A stretch of DNA of 64,000 bases from Microbacterium sp. LCT-H2 (GCF_001866135.1 NZ_MODW01000003.1:124001-188000), one strand, 5' to 3'. Positions 52,627 through 62,512 are shown, counted from the stretch's first letter. Notes: generated by a model from the sequence alone, not told the origin. A program made the numbers and translations.

Positions 52627-54447
52627 GTGAGTGGGGATGTGCAGCAGTTCCAGGTGGACCTGCGCGGAGTCGTCGATCTGCTCAGCCGGCACATCTACTC
52701 CAGCCCCCGGGTCTATCTGCGGGAACTGCTCCAGAACGCGAGGGACGCGATCGCCGCGCGCCGTGAGGTCGACGGCGGCGGCAGCCGCATCCGGATCACG
52801 CCGCTGACCGTGCAGTCGGGCGAGTTCGTGCTCCGCGACGACGGCGTGGGATTGACCGCCGCCGAGGTCGCCGATCTGCTCGCGACCGTCGGGCGCAGCT
52901 CCAAGCGGGACATCTTCGACCTCCCTCGGAGCGACTTCCTCGGCCAGTTCGGTATCGGGCTGCTGAGTTGCTTCATGGTCGCCGACACCATCGTCATCCG
53001 CTCCCGCAGCGCCAGAGGCGGCTCCGCGGTGGAGTGGACGGGCAGCGCGGACGGCACCTTCCGCGTCACGGAGATCGACGACGACCTCCCGATCGGCACC
53101 AGCGTGCACCTCGTGCCGCGCTTCGACGCCGACGAGCTGCTGCGGCCGGCGGCCGTGCACGAGCTCGCGACCACGTTCGGGGAGTTCCTGCCGGTGCGGG
53201 TGACCATCGACGCGCCCGGTGGGGACATCGACGTGACGCGCGAGCCTCCTTTCCTCGACCCCGCCGCCGACGTCGAGGCGGCCGTGCAGTACGGTCGCGA
53301 CCTGCTCGGGGCCGCCCCGCTGGACGTGATCCCGCTGAGCGAGCCGGCGACCGGGACGCAGGGCCTGGCGTACGTCCTGCCCTTCGCTCCTCCGCCCGGC
53401 GCCCGGCAGGCGACCCGCATGTACCTCGGACGCATGCTGCTGTCCGAACGCGTCGACGACGTGCTGCCCGACTGGGCCTTCTTCGTTCGCGCCGTCGTCG
53501 ACTCCACCGGCCTCGCGCCGACCGCGAGCCGCGAGTCCCTCGTCGAGGACACGGCCCTGGAGCACGTCAGGGAGCAGCTGGGTGCCGGGATCCGCCGCTG
53601 GGTGCTCGAGCTCGGGCTGCGCGAACCGCATCGCCTCGCGCAGTTCGTCGCGGTGCACGAGGTCGGACTCAAGTCCCTGGTGCGCCACGACGAAGAGCTC
53701 GCGCGCTTCATCACCCGCTGGCTCACCGTGGAGACGACGCACGGCACGCTGCGGATCGGCGAGCTCGTGGAGCGTTACCCTCACGTGCGCTACGCCCAGA
53801 CCGTGGACGAGTTCCGCCAGGTGGCGGGCATCTCTCCCTCGGACGAGGTGCTCGTCAACGGCGGCTACCTCTATGACGCGGATCTGATCCGCCTGCTCCC
53901 CGACCTCTACCCGCAGGTCACGGTGGAGAAGGTCGACGTGACCGGGGAACTCGACCGCCTCGACCCGCCGCCGCTGGACGACCGGGACATCGCGATGTCG
54001 CTGGAGTCCCGCGCCGGCGCCGTGCTCGCCGCGTCCGACTGTGCCGTCGTCGTCAGAGCGATCGATCGCCCCGAGTTGACCGGACTCTACGTCGCGGACC
54101 CCGAGGTGCTGCGCACGATCGACCGCGGGCGCACCAAGGGCATCGCGAGCACGCTCTGGGGCGGGGTGCTCGACCGGATCGATCAGACGCTCTCCTCCGC
54201 ACGGGACGACGACCTCACGGCGCGACTGTGCCTGAACTGGTCGAACCGCGTCGTCCGCGCCCTCGTCCGCGTCGAGGACGACGCCGTGTTCGCGCGCACG
54301 GTCCAGCTGCTCTACATCCAGGCGCTCCTCGCAGGACACCACCCGCTCTCTGACGCCGATCGGGCGCTCATGACCAGCGCCCTCTCCGACCTCGTCTCGC
54401 TCTCCGCCGGCATCGAGGGGGACACGCTTCCCTTCGACGCGCGCTGA
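52627..54447 (+). CDS. Hsp90-family (HtpG-like) ATPase, short form
   Basis: A 606-residue protein starting at the GTG at 52627 behind AGGAAGGGA. The N-terminal GHKL ATPase site is complete: YLRELLQNARDAIAARRE (Glu33 and Asn37), LRDDGVGLTAAEVADLLATV (Asp72) and DFLGQFGIGLLSCFMVADTI (GQFGIG 106-111). The middle domain is recognisable (PDWAFFVRAVVDSTGLAPTASRESLVEDTALE), but the part after about residue 330 is divergent and the full dimerisation region is shortened compared with E. coli HtpG (624). It is followed 28 bp later by a large TPR protein gene on the same strand. Probably a chaperone for a restricted set of clients; this is inferred. Confidence 0.9.
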   Translation: MSGDVQQFQVDLRGVVDLLSRHIYSSPRVYLRELLQNARDAIAARREVDGGGSRIRITPLTVQSGEFVLRDDGVGLTAAEVADLLATVGRSSKRDIFDLPRSDFLGQFGIGLLSCFMVADTIVIRSRSARGGSAVEWTGSADGTFRVTEIDDDLPIGTSVHLVPRFDADELLRPAAVHELATTFGEFLPVRVTIDAPGGDIDVTREPPFLDPAADVEAAVQYGRDLLGAAPLDVIPLSEPATGTQGLAYVLPFAPPPGARQATRMYLGRMLLSERVDDVLPDWAFFVRAVVDSTGLAPTASRESLVEDTALEHVREQLGAGIRRWVLELGLREPHRLAQFVAVHEVGLKSLVRHDEELARFITRWLTVETTHGTLRIGELVERYPHVRYAQTVDEFRQVAGISPSDEVLVNGGYLYDADLIRLLPDLYPQVTVEKVDVTGELDRLDPPPLDDRDIAMSLESRAGAVLAASDCAVVVRAIDRPELTGLYVADPEVLRTIDRGRTKGIASTLWGGVLDRIDQTLSSARDDDLTARLCLNWSNRVVRALVRVEDDAVFARTVQLLYIQALLAGHHPLSDADRALMTSALSDLVSLSAGIEGDTLPFDAR

Positions 54448-54475
54448 CACCCCCGACTACCCGAAAGGGCCCTCC

Positions 54476-57268
54476 ATGGCACGTCCGAAGAAGCGCTTCC
54501 AGCAGCTCATCGAGGAGATCGATCGCACCCCCTGGGGCCCAGCCGAGCAGGCCCTCGTGGCGGAAGCCGTCGCGCTGGCCATCGAGATCGGCGACGAACG
54601 GCTGGAGTACGAGGCCCGGATGCGTCTGACCGCGTCGGCGAACATGGTCGGGGCCACCGACGTCATGCTCAACTCCTTTGCCTGGTGCCTCGCGCACCAC
54701 GACGCCGACCCGCAGCGGTTCCCCGCCGACCTCGACAACGGCGGCGCCGACCTCATGTGGCAGTTCAAGTGGATGGCGTCGTCCCTGCGCTCCTCCCCCG
54801 CCTTCTCGCAGGAGCAGATCGCCGCGGTGCTCGACGACATGGAGGCGCACTACCGCGCCGCAGGGCTCGGCCTCAGCGGCGTGCTGACCGCCCGTTTCGA
54901 GGATGCCTGGGACGCGGGCCGGTTCGACGCCGCCGAAGCCCTGCGCGTGCAGCTCGAGGCCACGCCGCGCGACGAGCACAGCCACTGCGACGCGTGCAGC
55001 CGCAGCCAGTTCGCGGGCTTCTTCGCGGAGACCGACCGCGACGCCGACGCCATCCGCCTCGTCGAGGAGATGATCGAAGGCGGCTTCTCCTGCGGCGAGG
55101 AGCCGGAGCATGCGCTCTCCCGCGTCCTCCTCCCCTACCTCCGCGCCGGCCGCACGGAGGAGGCGAAGACCGCGCACCTGCGCAGCTACCGCCTGGCGAA
55201 GGACAACCCCGACAACCTGCGCATCGTGGCCAACAACATCGTGTTCGCCGCGATCACCGGCAACGAGGCGCGGGCACTGGCCCTGATCGAGAAGCACATC
55301 GCGTGGCTGGCCCACGACGGCCTCAACGTCGACGCGCACTTTGCCGCCCTCACCGCCTTCGCGGTCGCTCTGGACCGCGTCACCGCCGCCGGTCACGGCG
55401 ACACCCCGGTCCGCGGCGCCGATGCCCCGGCGCTCGTGTCGCTGCTGGGCGCGCACGACGGCCCGTGGAGCGCCGCCGACCTGGCCGCGACCGCCTGGTC
55501 GACGGCGGAGCGCATCGGCGCGGACTTCGACAAGCGGGACGGCACCGACGGCCACGCTCGCAGCCTCGCCCGGATGCGTGCTCTCGCCGACGAGAGCTAC
55601 GACGTCCCGATCCGCTCCGACGCGTTCGTCGCTCCCGCTCCCGCCACCGCTCCGGCAGATCCGCAGGCCTGGTACGAGCGGGCGATGCAGCTCGCGCAGT
55701 TCGGCGCCGAGCAGGAGACCCTCGCCGCACTCCCGCACGCCCTGGAAGTCGATGACGCCGCCCAGCGCGCGCAGCTCCTGTCGATGCACCTCGGCATCCT
55801 CGTCGCTCTCGACCGAGTGGAGGATGCCGAGCGCCTGCTTCCCGACCGGATCGCCGCGCTGCGGGCCGCCGGGAACGACGTGCAGGCCGACCTCGAGGAG
55901 CGTCTGGGCCTGGCGACGTTCGGCCTGCACACCGACGAGACCATGGCGGCGCTCGAAGAGGAGCTGGCTGAGGCCGACCGTCTTCCCGCGTGGTCGCGAG
56001 GCGACCTGGCGATCAGCCGCGCGTCGCTGCACCTCCGGGCGGAGGAGCCGGATGCGGCGCTCGACCTCGCCGAGCTCGCCGCCCGCTCGTTCGCCGAGGC
56101 CGAGGACACCCGGCTGTCCAACACCACGACGCTCGTGGCGATCGGCGCGGTGCTGAGCAAGGGCGACCTGGACGCCGGTCGCACGCTCCTCGACCGCTTC
56201 CTCGCCCAGGACGACCTCTCCGCCGGCCATCGGGCCCACGCGCTGCAGACCCGGGCCCGCGTGCGCGGCGGCACGGGTGCGTACCAGGACGGGGCCGTCG
56301 ACGCCGACGAGGTGTGCCGCCTGCTCGCCGAACTCGGCGCCACCCGCGCTCTCGCCGACGCGCACGTGCTCGCGGGTGCGCTCTGGGAGGACGCCGAGCA
56401 GCCCGAGAAGGCCGTCACGCGCTACCGTCTGGCCGCCCGGCTCCAGGACGAGGGCGATCGCACCGGCGTCGACTTCCGGCTGGCCAGGGCGATGCTCCGT
56501 GCCGGAGACGCGGAAGAGGCCGCGGAGCTCTTCGGCGACGTGCTCCAGCGCGAGGAGATCGCCGAGACCCCCGCCGGCTCCCGCGCCATGACCGCCTCCC
56601 TCCTGGCGCGGTCGCTCGCCGAGTCCGGAGAGTACGGTCAGGCGGTCGGAGCGCACGGCTACGCGGCCGAACTGTTCGGACAGGCGGAGGCGCACGCCGA
56701 CCAGGCCATGGCCATGACGGAGCAGGCGAAGATCCTCGCCCGGTTCGAGGAGCACGACGACGCGGTGCGGCTGCTGGAGGGCGCTGCGGACATCGCGCGG
56801 CGTGCCCCCGAGGCCGTTGGCGCGCTGTCCGAGGTGCTGCACAGCCTCGGCCAGGCCTACGCAGGCCGGGGTGATGAGCGCGCGTTCCCCCTCTTCGACG
56901 AGGTCGCCGCCCTCGCCCAGGAGCACGAAGCCGGCTGGCTGCTCGCCGACGTGACCGACTCCCGCGGCCGCGCACTGGCCCAGCTGGGCCGGATCGATGA
57001 GGCCGTCGCCGCCGCCCTCACCGCCGCCGACGGTTTCGCGGCGCTCGGCGACCAGGGGGCGGCCGGCAGCTCGGAACTGTTCGCGGGCCGGGTGCTCGCG
57101 GGGAACGACCGCCCCGCCGATGCCGTGCCGGTGTACCGGAGCGCCCTGGAGCATGCCGAGGGCTTCCCGCCGCTGCGTCAGGTGGCGGCGCTGGAGCTCG
57201 GCGATGTGCTGGAGGCGCTGGGGCGACACGCCGAGGCCGCCGAGGTCAGGACCCTCGTCGAGAGCTGA
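54476..57268 (+). CDS. Large tetratricopeptide-repeat protein
   Basis: A 930-residue soluble all-helical protein from the ATG at 54476, built of TPR-like helix pairs with Ala at the packing positions (for example QAWYERAMQLAQFGAEQETLAALPHAL, DAALDLAELAARSFAEAEDT, ADQAMAMTEQAKILARFEEH). It has no enzymatic motif, signal peptide or membrane helix. It includes a CDAC and a SCGEE stretch with few other cysteines. The gene follows the Hsp90-like gene closely on the same strand, so the TPR protein may be its partner or co-chaperone, as TPR proteins often bind Hsp90. A terminator hairpin lies 8 bp past the stop. Confidence 0.8.
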   Translation: MARPKKRFQQLIEEIDRTPWGPAEQALVAEAVALAIEIGDERLEYEARMRLTASANMVGATDVMLNSFAWCLAHHDADPQRFPADLDNGGADLMWQFKWMASSLRSSPAFSQEQIAAVLDDMEAHYRAAGLGLSGVLTARFEDAWDAGRFDAAEALRVQLEATPRDEHSHCDACSRSQFAGFFAETDRDADAIRLVEEMIEGGFSCGEEPEHALSRVLLPYLRAGRTEEAKTAHLRSYRLAKDNPDNLRIVANNIVFAAITGNEARALALIEKHIAWLAHDGLNVDAHFAALTAFAVALDRVTAAGHGDTPVRGADAPALVSLLGAHDGPWSAADLAATAWSTAERIGADFDKRDGTDGHARSLARMRALADESYDVPIRSDAFVAPAPATAPADPQAWYERAMQLAQFGAEQETLAALPHALEVDDAAQRAQLLSMHLGILVALDRVEDAERLLPDRIAALRAAGNDVQADLEERLGLATFGLHTDETMAALEEELAEADRLPAWSRGDLAISRASLHLRAEEPDAALDLAELAARSFAEAEDTRLSNTTTLVAIGAVLSKGDLDAGRTLLDRFLAQDDLSAGHRAHALQTRARVRGGTGAYQDGAVDADEVCRLLAELGATRALADAHVLAGALWEDAEQPEKAVTRYRLAARLQDEGDRTGVDFRLARAMLRAGDAEEAAELFGDVLQREEIAETPAGSRAMTASLLARSLAESGEYGQAVGAHGYAAELFGQAEAHADQAMAMTEQAKILARFEEHDDAVRLLEGAADIARRAPEAVGALSEVLHSLGQAYAGRGDERAFPLFDEVAALAQEHEAGWLLADVTDSRGRALAQLGRIDEAVAAALTAADGFAALGDQGAAGSSELFAGRVLAGNDRPADAVPVYRSALEHAEGFPPLRQVAALELGDVLEALGRHAEAAEVRTLVES

Positions 57269-57275
57269 CACGACA

Positions 57276-57308
57276 CCGGCTCGGGATCCGCAGAGGGTCC
57301 CGAGCCGG
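57276..57308. terminator. Bidirectional terminator between the TPR gene and poxB
   Basis: CCGGCTCGGGA (57276-57286) and TCCCGAGCCGG (57298-57308) form a perfect 11-bp stem with an 11-base loop between convergent genes. No strong T-run. Confidence 0.75.
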
Positions 57309-57330
57309 AGTCGCGTGGCGGAACGCCGCG

Positions 57331-59055
57331 TCAGAAGAGCTGACGCCAGTTCGCCCGTGCGAGGTCGAGCAGCTCGTCACCGCGACCCGACATGACCGTG
57401 CGGATCGCGTAGAGGGCGAAGCCCTTGACCTGCGCGGCCTCGATGGTCGGCGGCATGGACAGCTCCTGCCGCTCGGTCACGACGTCGAGCAGCGCGGGGC
57501 CGTCGTGCGCGAGGACCTCGCGGACGGCCTCCGGCAGATCCTCGCTGCGCTCCACCCGACGGGCGAAGATCCCCATGGCCTCGGCGATCGCGGCGAAGCT
57601 GGGGTTGTCGAGCCCGGTGCCGTAGGTGACGAAGCCGGCGGCCTTCATCTCCAGCTCCACGAAGTTCAGCGACGAGTTGTTCACCACGATCGTCTTGACC
57701 GGGAGCCCGTTCTGGGTGAGCGTGAGCAGCTCGCCGAGCATCATCGCGAGGCCACCGTCGCCGGCGAGCGCCACGACCTGACGGTCCGGATGCGCGACCT
57801 GCGCGCCGATCCCGTGCATCAGAGCGTTCGCCATCGAGCCGTGCGTGAACGATCCGATCAGCCGGCGCCCCTCGGTCATGGACAGATACCGCGCGGCCCA
57901 GACGGTCGGCGACCCCACGTCGGCGGTGAAGATCGCGTCGTCGGCGGCGTACTCGTCCAGCAGGCGCGCCAGGTACTGCGGGTGGATGGGCCGCGTGCCC
58001 TTGGCCGGCACCGCGAGCTCGTCGAGCTTCTTCCGCGTCTTCCGGTAGTGGGCCACGGCGTCGTCGAGGTGGCCGCGGTCGTCCTTCCGCGCGAGGCGGG
58101 GCAGCAGGGCTTCGGCGGTGGCCTTCACGTCACCGACGAGGCCGAGGTCGAGCGGGTGGCGCTTGCCGAGCTGGGACCCGCGGATGTCGACCTGGATGGT
58201 GGTCGCGTGCTCCGGGTAGAACTGCTCGTACGGGAAGTCGCTGCCGAGGACGAGGAGCGTGTCGGCGGCCTCCATGGCCCGGTAGCCCGACGCGAAGCCG
58301 AGCAGCCCGGTCATCCCGACGTCGAACGGGTTGTCGTACTCGATGAACTCCTTGCCGCGCAGCGCGTGGACGATCGGGGCTCCGAGCGCATCGGCGAGCG
58401 CGATCACCTCGTCGTGCGCGCCCTCCACGCCGGCCCCGGCGAGGATGGTGACCTTCTTGGCGGCGTTCAGCATGGTCGCGGCCTTCTCCAGCTCCGGGCC
58501 GCTGGGCTGGATCAGCGGGCGTGTGCGCTCGATCACCACGGCGCGGTCGTCCGCGATCTCCGACAGCGCCACGTCACCGGGGATCACGAGGACGGCGACG
58601 CCGCGCTGCTCGATGGCCGCGCGCATCGCGATCTCCATCAGCCGCGGCATCTGTGACGGGTCCGCGACGTATTCGACGTAGACGCTGCACTCGCGGAACA
58701 GCTCCTGCGGGTGGGTCTCCTGGAAGTACCCGGTGCCGATTTCGACGGTCGGGATGTGGGCGGCGATGGCGAGCACCGGCACCCGGGAGCGCTGCGCGTC
58801 GTACAGGCCGTTGATGAGGTGCAGGTTGCCGGGGCCGCACGAGCCCGCCACGACGGCGAGGTCTCCGGTGGTGCCGGCGTCGGCCGCTGCGGCGAAGGCT
58901 GCGGACTCCTCATGGCGCACGTGCACCCACCGGATCCGGCCGTCCTTGCGGAGGGCGTCCGTGAGTCCGTTCAGGGAGTCGCCCGGGATGCCGTAGACCC
59001 GGTCGACTCCGTTGGCGTTCAGAGTCTTGACGATGTTCTCAGCGACGTTGGCCAT
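57331..59055 (-). CDS. poxB: Pyruvate:quinone oxidoreductase (pyruvate dehydrogenase, quinone-linked)
   Basis: Oxidises pyruvate to acetate and CO2 and reduces menaquinone; peripheral membrane TPP and FAD enzyme. The 574-residue protein has RVYGIPGDSLNGLTDALRKD and HVRHEESAAFAAAADAG with the catalytic Glu (about 49) in the TPP Pyr domain, a central FAD-binding domain (about 185-330), and GDGGLAMMLGELLTLTQNGLPVKTIVVNN (the GDG..NN TPP motif, about 430-460). The C-terminal tail that anchors PoxB to membranes is present (FALYAIRTVMSGRGDELLDL). Related acetolactate synthases are less likely on these features. It may work with ackA-pta in acetate metabolism. Confidence 0.9.
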   Translation of the reverse strand: MANVAENIVKTLNANGVDRVYGIPGDSLNGLTDALRKDGRIRWVHVRHEESAAFAAAADAGTTGDLAVVAGSCGPGNLHLINGLYDAQRSRVPVLAIAAHIPTVEIGTGYFQETHPQELFRECSVYVEYVADPSQMPRLMEIAMRAAIEQRGVAVLVIPGDVALSEIADDRAVVIERTRPLIQPSGPELEKAATMLNAAKKVTILAGAGVEGAHDEVIALADALGAPIVHALRGKEFIEYDNPFDVGMTGLLGFASGYRAMEAADTLLVLGSDFPYEQFYPEHATTIQVDIRGSQLGKRHPLDLGLVGDVKATAEALLPRLARKDDRGHLDDAVAHYRKTRKKLDELAVPAKGTRPIHPQYLARLLDEYAADDAIFTADVGSPTVWAARYLSMTEGRRLIGSFTHGSMANALMHGIGAQVAHPDRQVVALAGDGGLAMMLGELLTLTQNGLPVKTIVVNNSSLNFVELEMKAAGFVTYGTGLDNPSFAAIAEAMGIFARRVERSEDLPEAVREVLAHDGPALLDVVTERQELSMPPTIEAAQVKGFALYAIRTVMSGRGDELLDLARANWRQLF

Positions 59056-59095
59056 ACCCCGACCCTACGCCCGCCGAGGCCTCCCCGGGCCGGGC

Positions 59096-59533
59096 TCAGT
59101 ACTCCTGCGGGCCGTCCCGGTCGGGCTCGGGATCGCGCTGGAACGCGCGGCCGGACACCGATGCCGGGGCGATGCGCACGTACACCCGCTTGTCGGTCGG
59201 GATCCACGGGCGCAGGCCCGCCGCCTCCGCCCGCTCGAGGTCGGCGTCGGTCTCCAGAGCCTGCGCACGCCCGCGCACGATGACGCTCCAGGCGGCGGTG
59301 TCCGTGTGGTCGTCGACCTCGAAGAGCACGTCGGCGTTGACCGTCAGCTCGAACAGCTTGCTCCCCGGGGCCGTGCGGAACAGGAGCCCTTCGCCGTCGA
59401 CGGCGTAGTTCACGGGGAAGATGTCGATGGTCTCGCCGACCCTGGTGACGAGCCGCCCGAGTTCCTGGCTGCGCAGGTGCTCCCAGCTTTGCTCCGCGGT
59501 GAGGGTCTGGACCGGATCCGTGTGCGCACTCAT
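59096..59533 (-). CDS. Pyridoxamine 5'-phosphate oxidase-family flavin-binding protein
   Basis: A 145-residue split-barrel protein from the ATG at 59533. ELGRLVTRVGETIDIFPVNYAVDGEGLLFRTA with GSKLFELTVNADVLFEVDDH marks the PPOX/F420-related family. Its size and lack of the PdxH C-terminal motif argue against a true pyridoxamine oxidase; small actinobacterial members bind FMN, heme or F420. Natural substrate unknown. It lies 40 bp past poxB on the same strand (poxB is transcribed away from it) and 122 bp from the SSADH gene, with repeat copy 6 in that gap. Confidence 0.85.
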   Translation of the reverse strand: MSAHTDPVQTLTAEQSWEHLRSQELGRLVTRVGETIDIFPVNYAVDGEGLLFRTAPGSKLFELTVNADVLFEVDDHTDTAAWSVIVRGRAQALETDADLERAEAAGLRPWIPTDKRVYVRIAPASVSGRAFQRDPEPDRDGPQEY

Positions 59534-59574
59534 GCCGCCATTGTGCCTCGTCCGTCCTCGACGCGCACCCCACT

Positions 59575-59654
59575 GGCCCGGCCCCTCTCGTGCGAGCGGC
59601 CCCCTTGCGTGCGTACGCAAGGGGGCCGCTCGGCCGCAAGGGGGTGGGTCGACG
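59575..59654. repeat. Intergenic double-hairpin repeat, copy 6 of 6
   Basis: The clearest copy. Inner arms AGCGGCCCCCTTGCG and CGCAAGGGGGCCGCT (59596-59630) are perfect over 15 bp; outer arms CGGCCCCTCTCGTGCG and CCGCAAGGGGGTGGGTCGAC flank them. It ends 2 bp from the SSADH stop. Confidence 0.85.
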
Positions 59655-59655
59655 G

Positions 59656-61020
59656 TCAGCCGATGCGGATCAGCTTCTTGTTGACGAACTCGTCGGCGGC
59701 CAAGTGGCCGAGCTCGCGGGCCGTGCCGCTGCGCTTGATGCCGCCGAACGGGAGCTCGGGGCTGTCGGCGAGCACGAGGTTCACGTAGACCATGCCCGCC
59801 TCGATCCGGTCGGCCACCCGCTCCGCCTGCGCCTCGTCCGTCGTGAAGACGTAGGAGCCGAGACCGAACGTGGTGTCGTTGGCCAGCGCGACCGCCGCAT
59901 CCTCGTCCGCGACGCGGTACACGACCGCCGCGGGGCCGAACAGCTCCTCGCGGTAGACGTCCATCTCCGGGGTCACGTCGGCGAGCACGGTCGGTGCGAA
60001 GAACGCCCCGTCGCGCGTGCCGCCCGTGAGGAGGGTCGCACCCTGGGCCACGGCGGTGTCGATCTGCTTCTGCAGGTTCTCGGCCGCCGCCTCCGACGAG
60101 ACCGGGCCGAGGACCGTGTCCTCCAGCGTGGGATCGGTCGCCTCGACGGCCGCCATCGCCGCCGTGAACTTCTCCACGAACGCGTCGTAGAGGTCGTCGA
60201 CGATGATGAAGCGCTTGGCGCCGTTGCAGGCCTGACCGTTGTTGTCGAGCCGCGCGTCCACACCCGCCTGCACGGTGGCGTCGAGGTCGTCGGTGGAGAG
60301 CACGATGAACGGGTCGGACCCGCCGAGCTCCAGCGCGACCTTCTTGAGATTGCGCCCGGCGACCTCGGCGACCGCGGCGCCGGCGCGCTCGGAGCCGGTC
60401 AGCGACACGCCCTGCACCCGCCAGTCCGCGATCATCGCCGCGATCTGGTCGTTCGTGGCAAGCACGTTCTGGTACGCGCCCTTCGGGAAGCCGGCGTCGT
60501 GGTAGATCGCCTCGATCGCGCTCGACGACTCCGGGCACTGCGGCGCGGGCTTCAGGAGGATCGTGTTGCCGACGATCAGGTTCGGCGCGGCGAAGCGCAC
60601 GATCTGGTACGCCGGGAAATTCCACGGCATGATGCCCACGAGCGGCCCCAGCGAGGAACGGCGGATGATCGCCGACCCCTCCCCGAGGATCTTGATGGGC
60701 TGGTCGGCCATGATGTCCTCGGCCTGGTCCGCGTAGTACTCCGCGATGTCGGCGGCGAAGTCGACCTCGCCGAGTGCGGCTTCCCGCGGCTTGCCCATCT
60801 CGCGCACGAAGATGTCGGCCAGCTCCTCGCGGCGCTCGCGGTGCAGCTCGGCTGCACGGCGCAGCAGCGCGGCACGGTCGGCGACCGTGGTGGAGCGCGA
60901 CCACTCGCGGTGCGCCTCGTCGGCGGCCGCGACGGCCTCCTCGATCTGCGCGTCGGTGAACGTGTCGTACGACGCCAGGGTCTCGCCGGTGGCGGGGTTG
61001 ACGACGGCGTAGTCGGTCAT
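59656..61020 (-). CDS. NAD(P)-dependent succinate-semialdehyde dehydrogenase
   Basis: Oxidises an aldehyde, probably succinate semialdehyde, to the acid with NAD(P). The 454-residue aldehyde dehydrogenase has GIMPWNFPAYQIVRFAAPNL (cofactor-binding), SLTGSERAGAAVAEVAGRNL, the catalytic Glu in LELGGSDPFIVL and the catalytic Cys in NNGQACNGAKRF. LADSPELPFGGIKRSGTARELG closes the active site and is typical of GabD/YneI. Shorter than its neighbour by 34 residues, as in YneI/Sad. It lies 25 bp after the second SSADH gene on the same strand. Confidence 0.9.
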   Translation of the reverse strand: MTDYAVVNPATGETLASYDTFTDAQIEEAVAAADEAHREWSRSTTVADRAALLRRAAELHRERREELADIFVREMGKPREAALGEVDFAADIAEYYADQAEDIMADQPIKILGEGSAIIRRSSLGPLVGIMPWNFPAYQIVRFAAPNLIVGNTILLKPAPQCPESSSAIEAIYHDAGFPKGAYQNVLATNDQIAAMIADWRVQGVSLTGSERAGAAVAEVAGRNLKKVALELGGSDPFIVLSTDDLDATVQAGVDARLDNNGQACNGAKRFIIVDDLYDAFVEKFTAAMAAVEATDPTLEDTVLGPVSSEAAAENLQKQIDTAVAQGATLLTGGTRDGAFFAPTVLADVTPEMDVYREELFGPAAVVYRVADEDAAVALANDTTFGLGSYVFTTDEAQAERVADRIEAGMVYVNLVLADSPELPFGGIKRSGTARELGHLAADEFVNKKLIRIG

Positions 61021-61045
61021 GTCTCTCCTCCTCTTGCCGTGCCGG

Positions 61046-62512
61046 TCAGGAGACCGGGATCAGCGTGTACTTGGTGGACAGGTACTCGTGGATGCCCTCG
61101 AAGCCGCCCTCGCGACCGACGCCGGACTGCTTGACGCCGCCGAAGGGAGCCGCCGCGTTGGAGACGACACCCACGTTCAGACCCATCATGCCGGTCTCCA
61201 GCGCGTCGATCATCCGCTGACCGCGCTGCAGGTTCTCGGTGAAGACGTAGGAGACAAGGCCGTACTCGGTGTCGTTGGCGAGGCGCACGGCCTCGTCCTC
61301 GGTCTCGAAGGTCGCGATCGCGAGCACCGGGCCGAAGATCTCCTCGCGGAGGATCGCGGACCCGGGGACCACGTCGGTGAGGACCGTGGGCTCGTAGAAC
61401 GTGCCGGTGCCCTCGAGCGCCTTGCCGCCTGCGAGCAGGGTCGCGCCACGCTCGACGGCGTCGTCCACGAGCTCGCCGGCCTTGGCCACGGCGTCCTCGT
61501 CGATGAGCGGGCCGATCGCCACACCCTCTTCCGTGCCGCGGCCGATCTTCATGCCGTTGACGCGCTCGGTGACGCGCTTGGCGAACTCGCCCGCGACGTC
61601 CTTGTGCACGATGAAGCGGTTCGCCGCCGTGCAGGCCTGACCGATGTTGCGGAACTTCGCGGCGAGAGCGCCGTCCACGGCCTTGTCGAGGTCCGCATCG
61701 TCGAACACGACGAACGGGGCGTTGCCGCCGAGCTCCATCGAGACCCGCAGCACGCCCTCGGCCGCCTGGGCGATGAGCTTGCGGCCGACCTCGGTCGATC
61801 CGGTGAAGGACAGCTTGCGCAGCCGAGGGTCGGCGATGATCGGGGCGGACAGGGCGCTCGACTTCGCGGTCTGCACGACGTTGACGACGCCCTTCGGCAG
61901 ACCGGCCTCCTCGAGCAGGGTCGTGAAGAAGATGGTCGTGAGCGGCGTGAGTGCCGGGGGCTTGATCACGACGGTGCAGCCGGCGGCGAGGGCCGGGGCG
62001 ATCTTGCGCGTGGCCATCGCGAACGGGAAGTTCCACGGCGTCACGAAGAACGACGGGCCGACGGGGCGCTGCGACACGATCATGTGACCGGTGCCCTCGG
62101 GGTTGAGGCCGTAGCGGCCGCTGATGCGCACGGCCTCCTCGCTGAACCAGCGGAGGAACTCGCCGCCGTACGCGACCTCGCCGCGGGCCTCGGCGAGGGG
62201 CTTGCCCATCTCGAGCGTCATCAGCAGCGCGAGGTCCTCCTTGCGCTCCTGCACGAGGTCGAACGCCCGGCGCAGGATCTCGCCGCGCACGCGCGGCGCC
62301 GTCGCGGCCCACTCGTCCTGCGCGGCGACGGCCGCGTCGAGCGCCCGAATGCCGTCCGCGGGGGTGGCGTCGGCGATCGTGCGGATCACCTGGTTGGTCG
62401 AGGGGTCCTTGACGTCGAAGGTCGCGCCGGTCTCCCCCTCGATCCACTCCCCGCCGATGAAGAGGCCGGTGGGGATGCTGTCGAGCAGCGCCTGCTCGTT
62501 CTGAGTGCTCAT
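61046..62512 (-). CDS. gabD: NAD(P)-dependent succinate-semialdehyde dehydrogenase (GabD type)
   Basis: A 488-residue aldehyde dehydrogenase with the usual full-length GabD build: TPWNFPFAMATRKIAPALAAG, SFTGSTEVGRKLIAQAAEGV, MELGGNAPFVVFDDADLDKA (catalytic Glu) and NIGQACTAANRFIVHKDVAG (catalytic Cys). It oxidises succinate semialdehyde from GABA breakdown to succinate. The cut-off APC permease gene precedes it on the same strand by 14 bp, so GABA or a related amine could be taken up by the permease. No GabT transaminase gene is within the window. Confidence 0.92.
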   Translation of the reverse strand: MSTQNEQALLDSIPTGLFIGGEWIEGETGATFDVKDPSTNQVIRTIADATPADGIRALDAAVAAQDEWAATAPRVRGEILRRAFDLVQERKEDLALLMTLEMGKPLAEARGEVAYGGEFLRWFSEEAVRISGRYGLNPEGTGHMIVSQRPVGPSFFVTPWNFPFAMATRKIAPALAAGCTVVIKPPALTPLTTIFFTTLLEEAGLPKGVVNVVQTAKSSALSAPIIADPRLRKLSFTGSTEVGRKLIAQAAEGVLRVSMELGGNAPFVVFDDADLDKAVDGALAAKFRNIGQACTAANRFIVHKDVAGEFAKRVTERVNGMKIGRGTEEGVAIGPLIDEDAVAKAGELVDDAVERGATLLAGGKALEGTGTFYEPTVLTDVVPGSAILREEIFGPVLAIATFETEDEAVRLANDTEYGLVSYVFTENLQRGQRMIDALETGMMGLNVGVVSNAAAPFGGVKQSGVGREGGFEGIHEYLSTKYTLIPVS

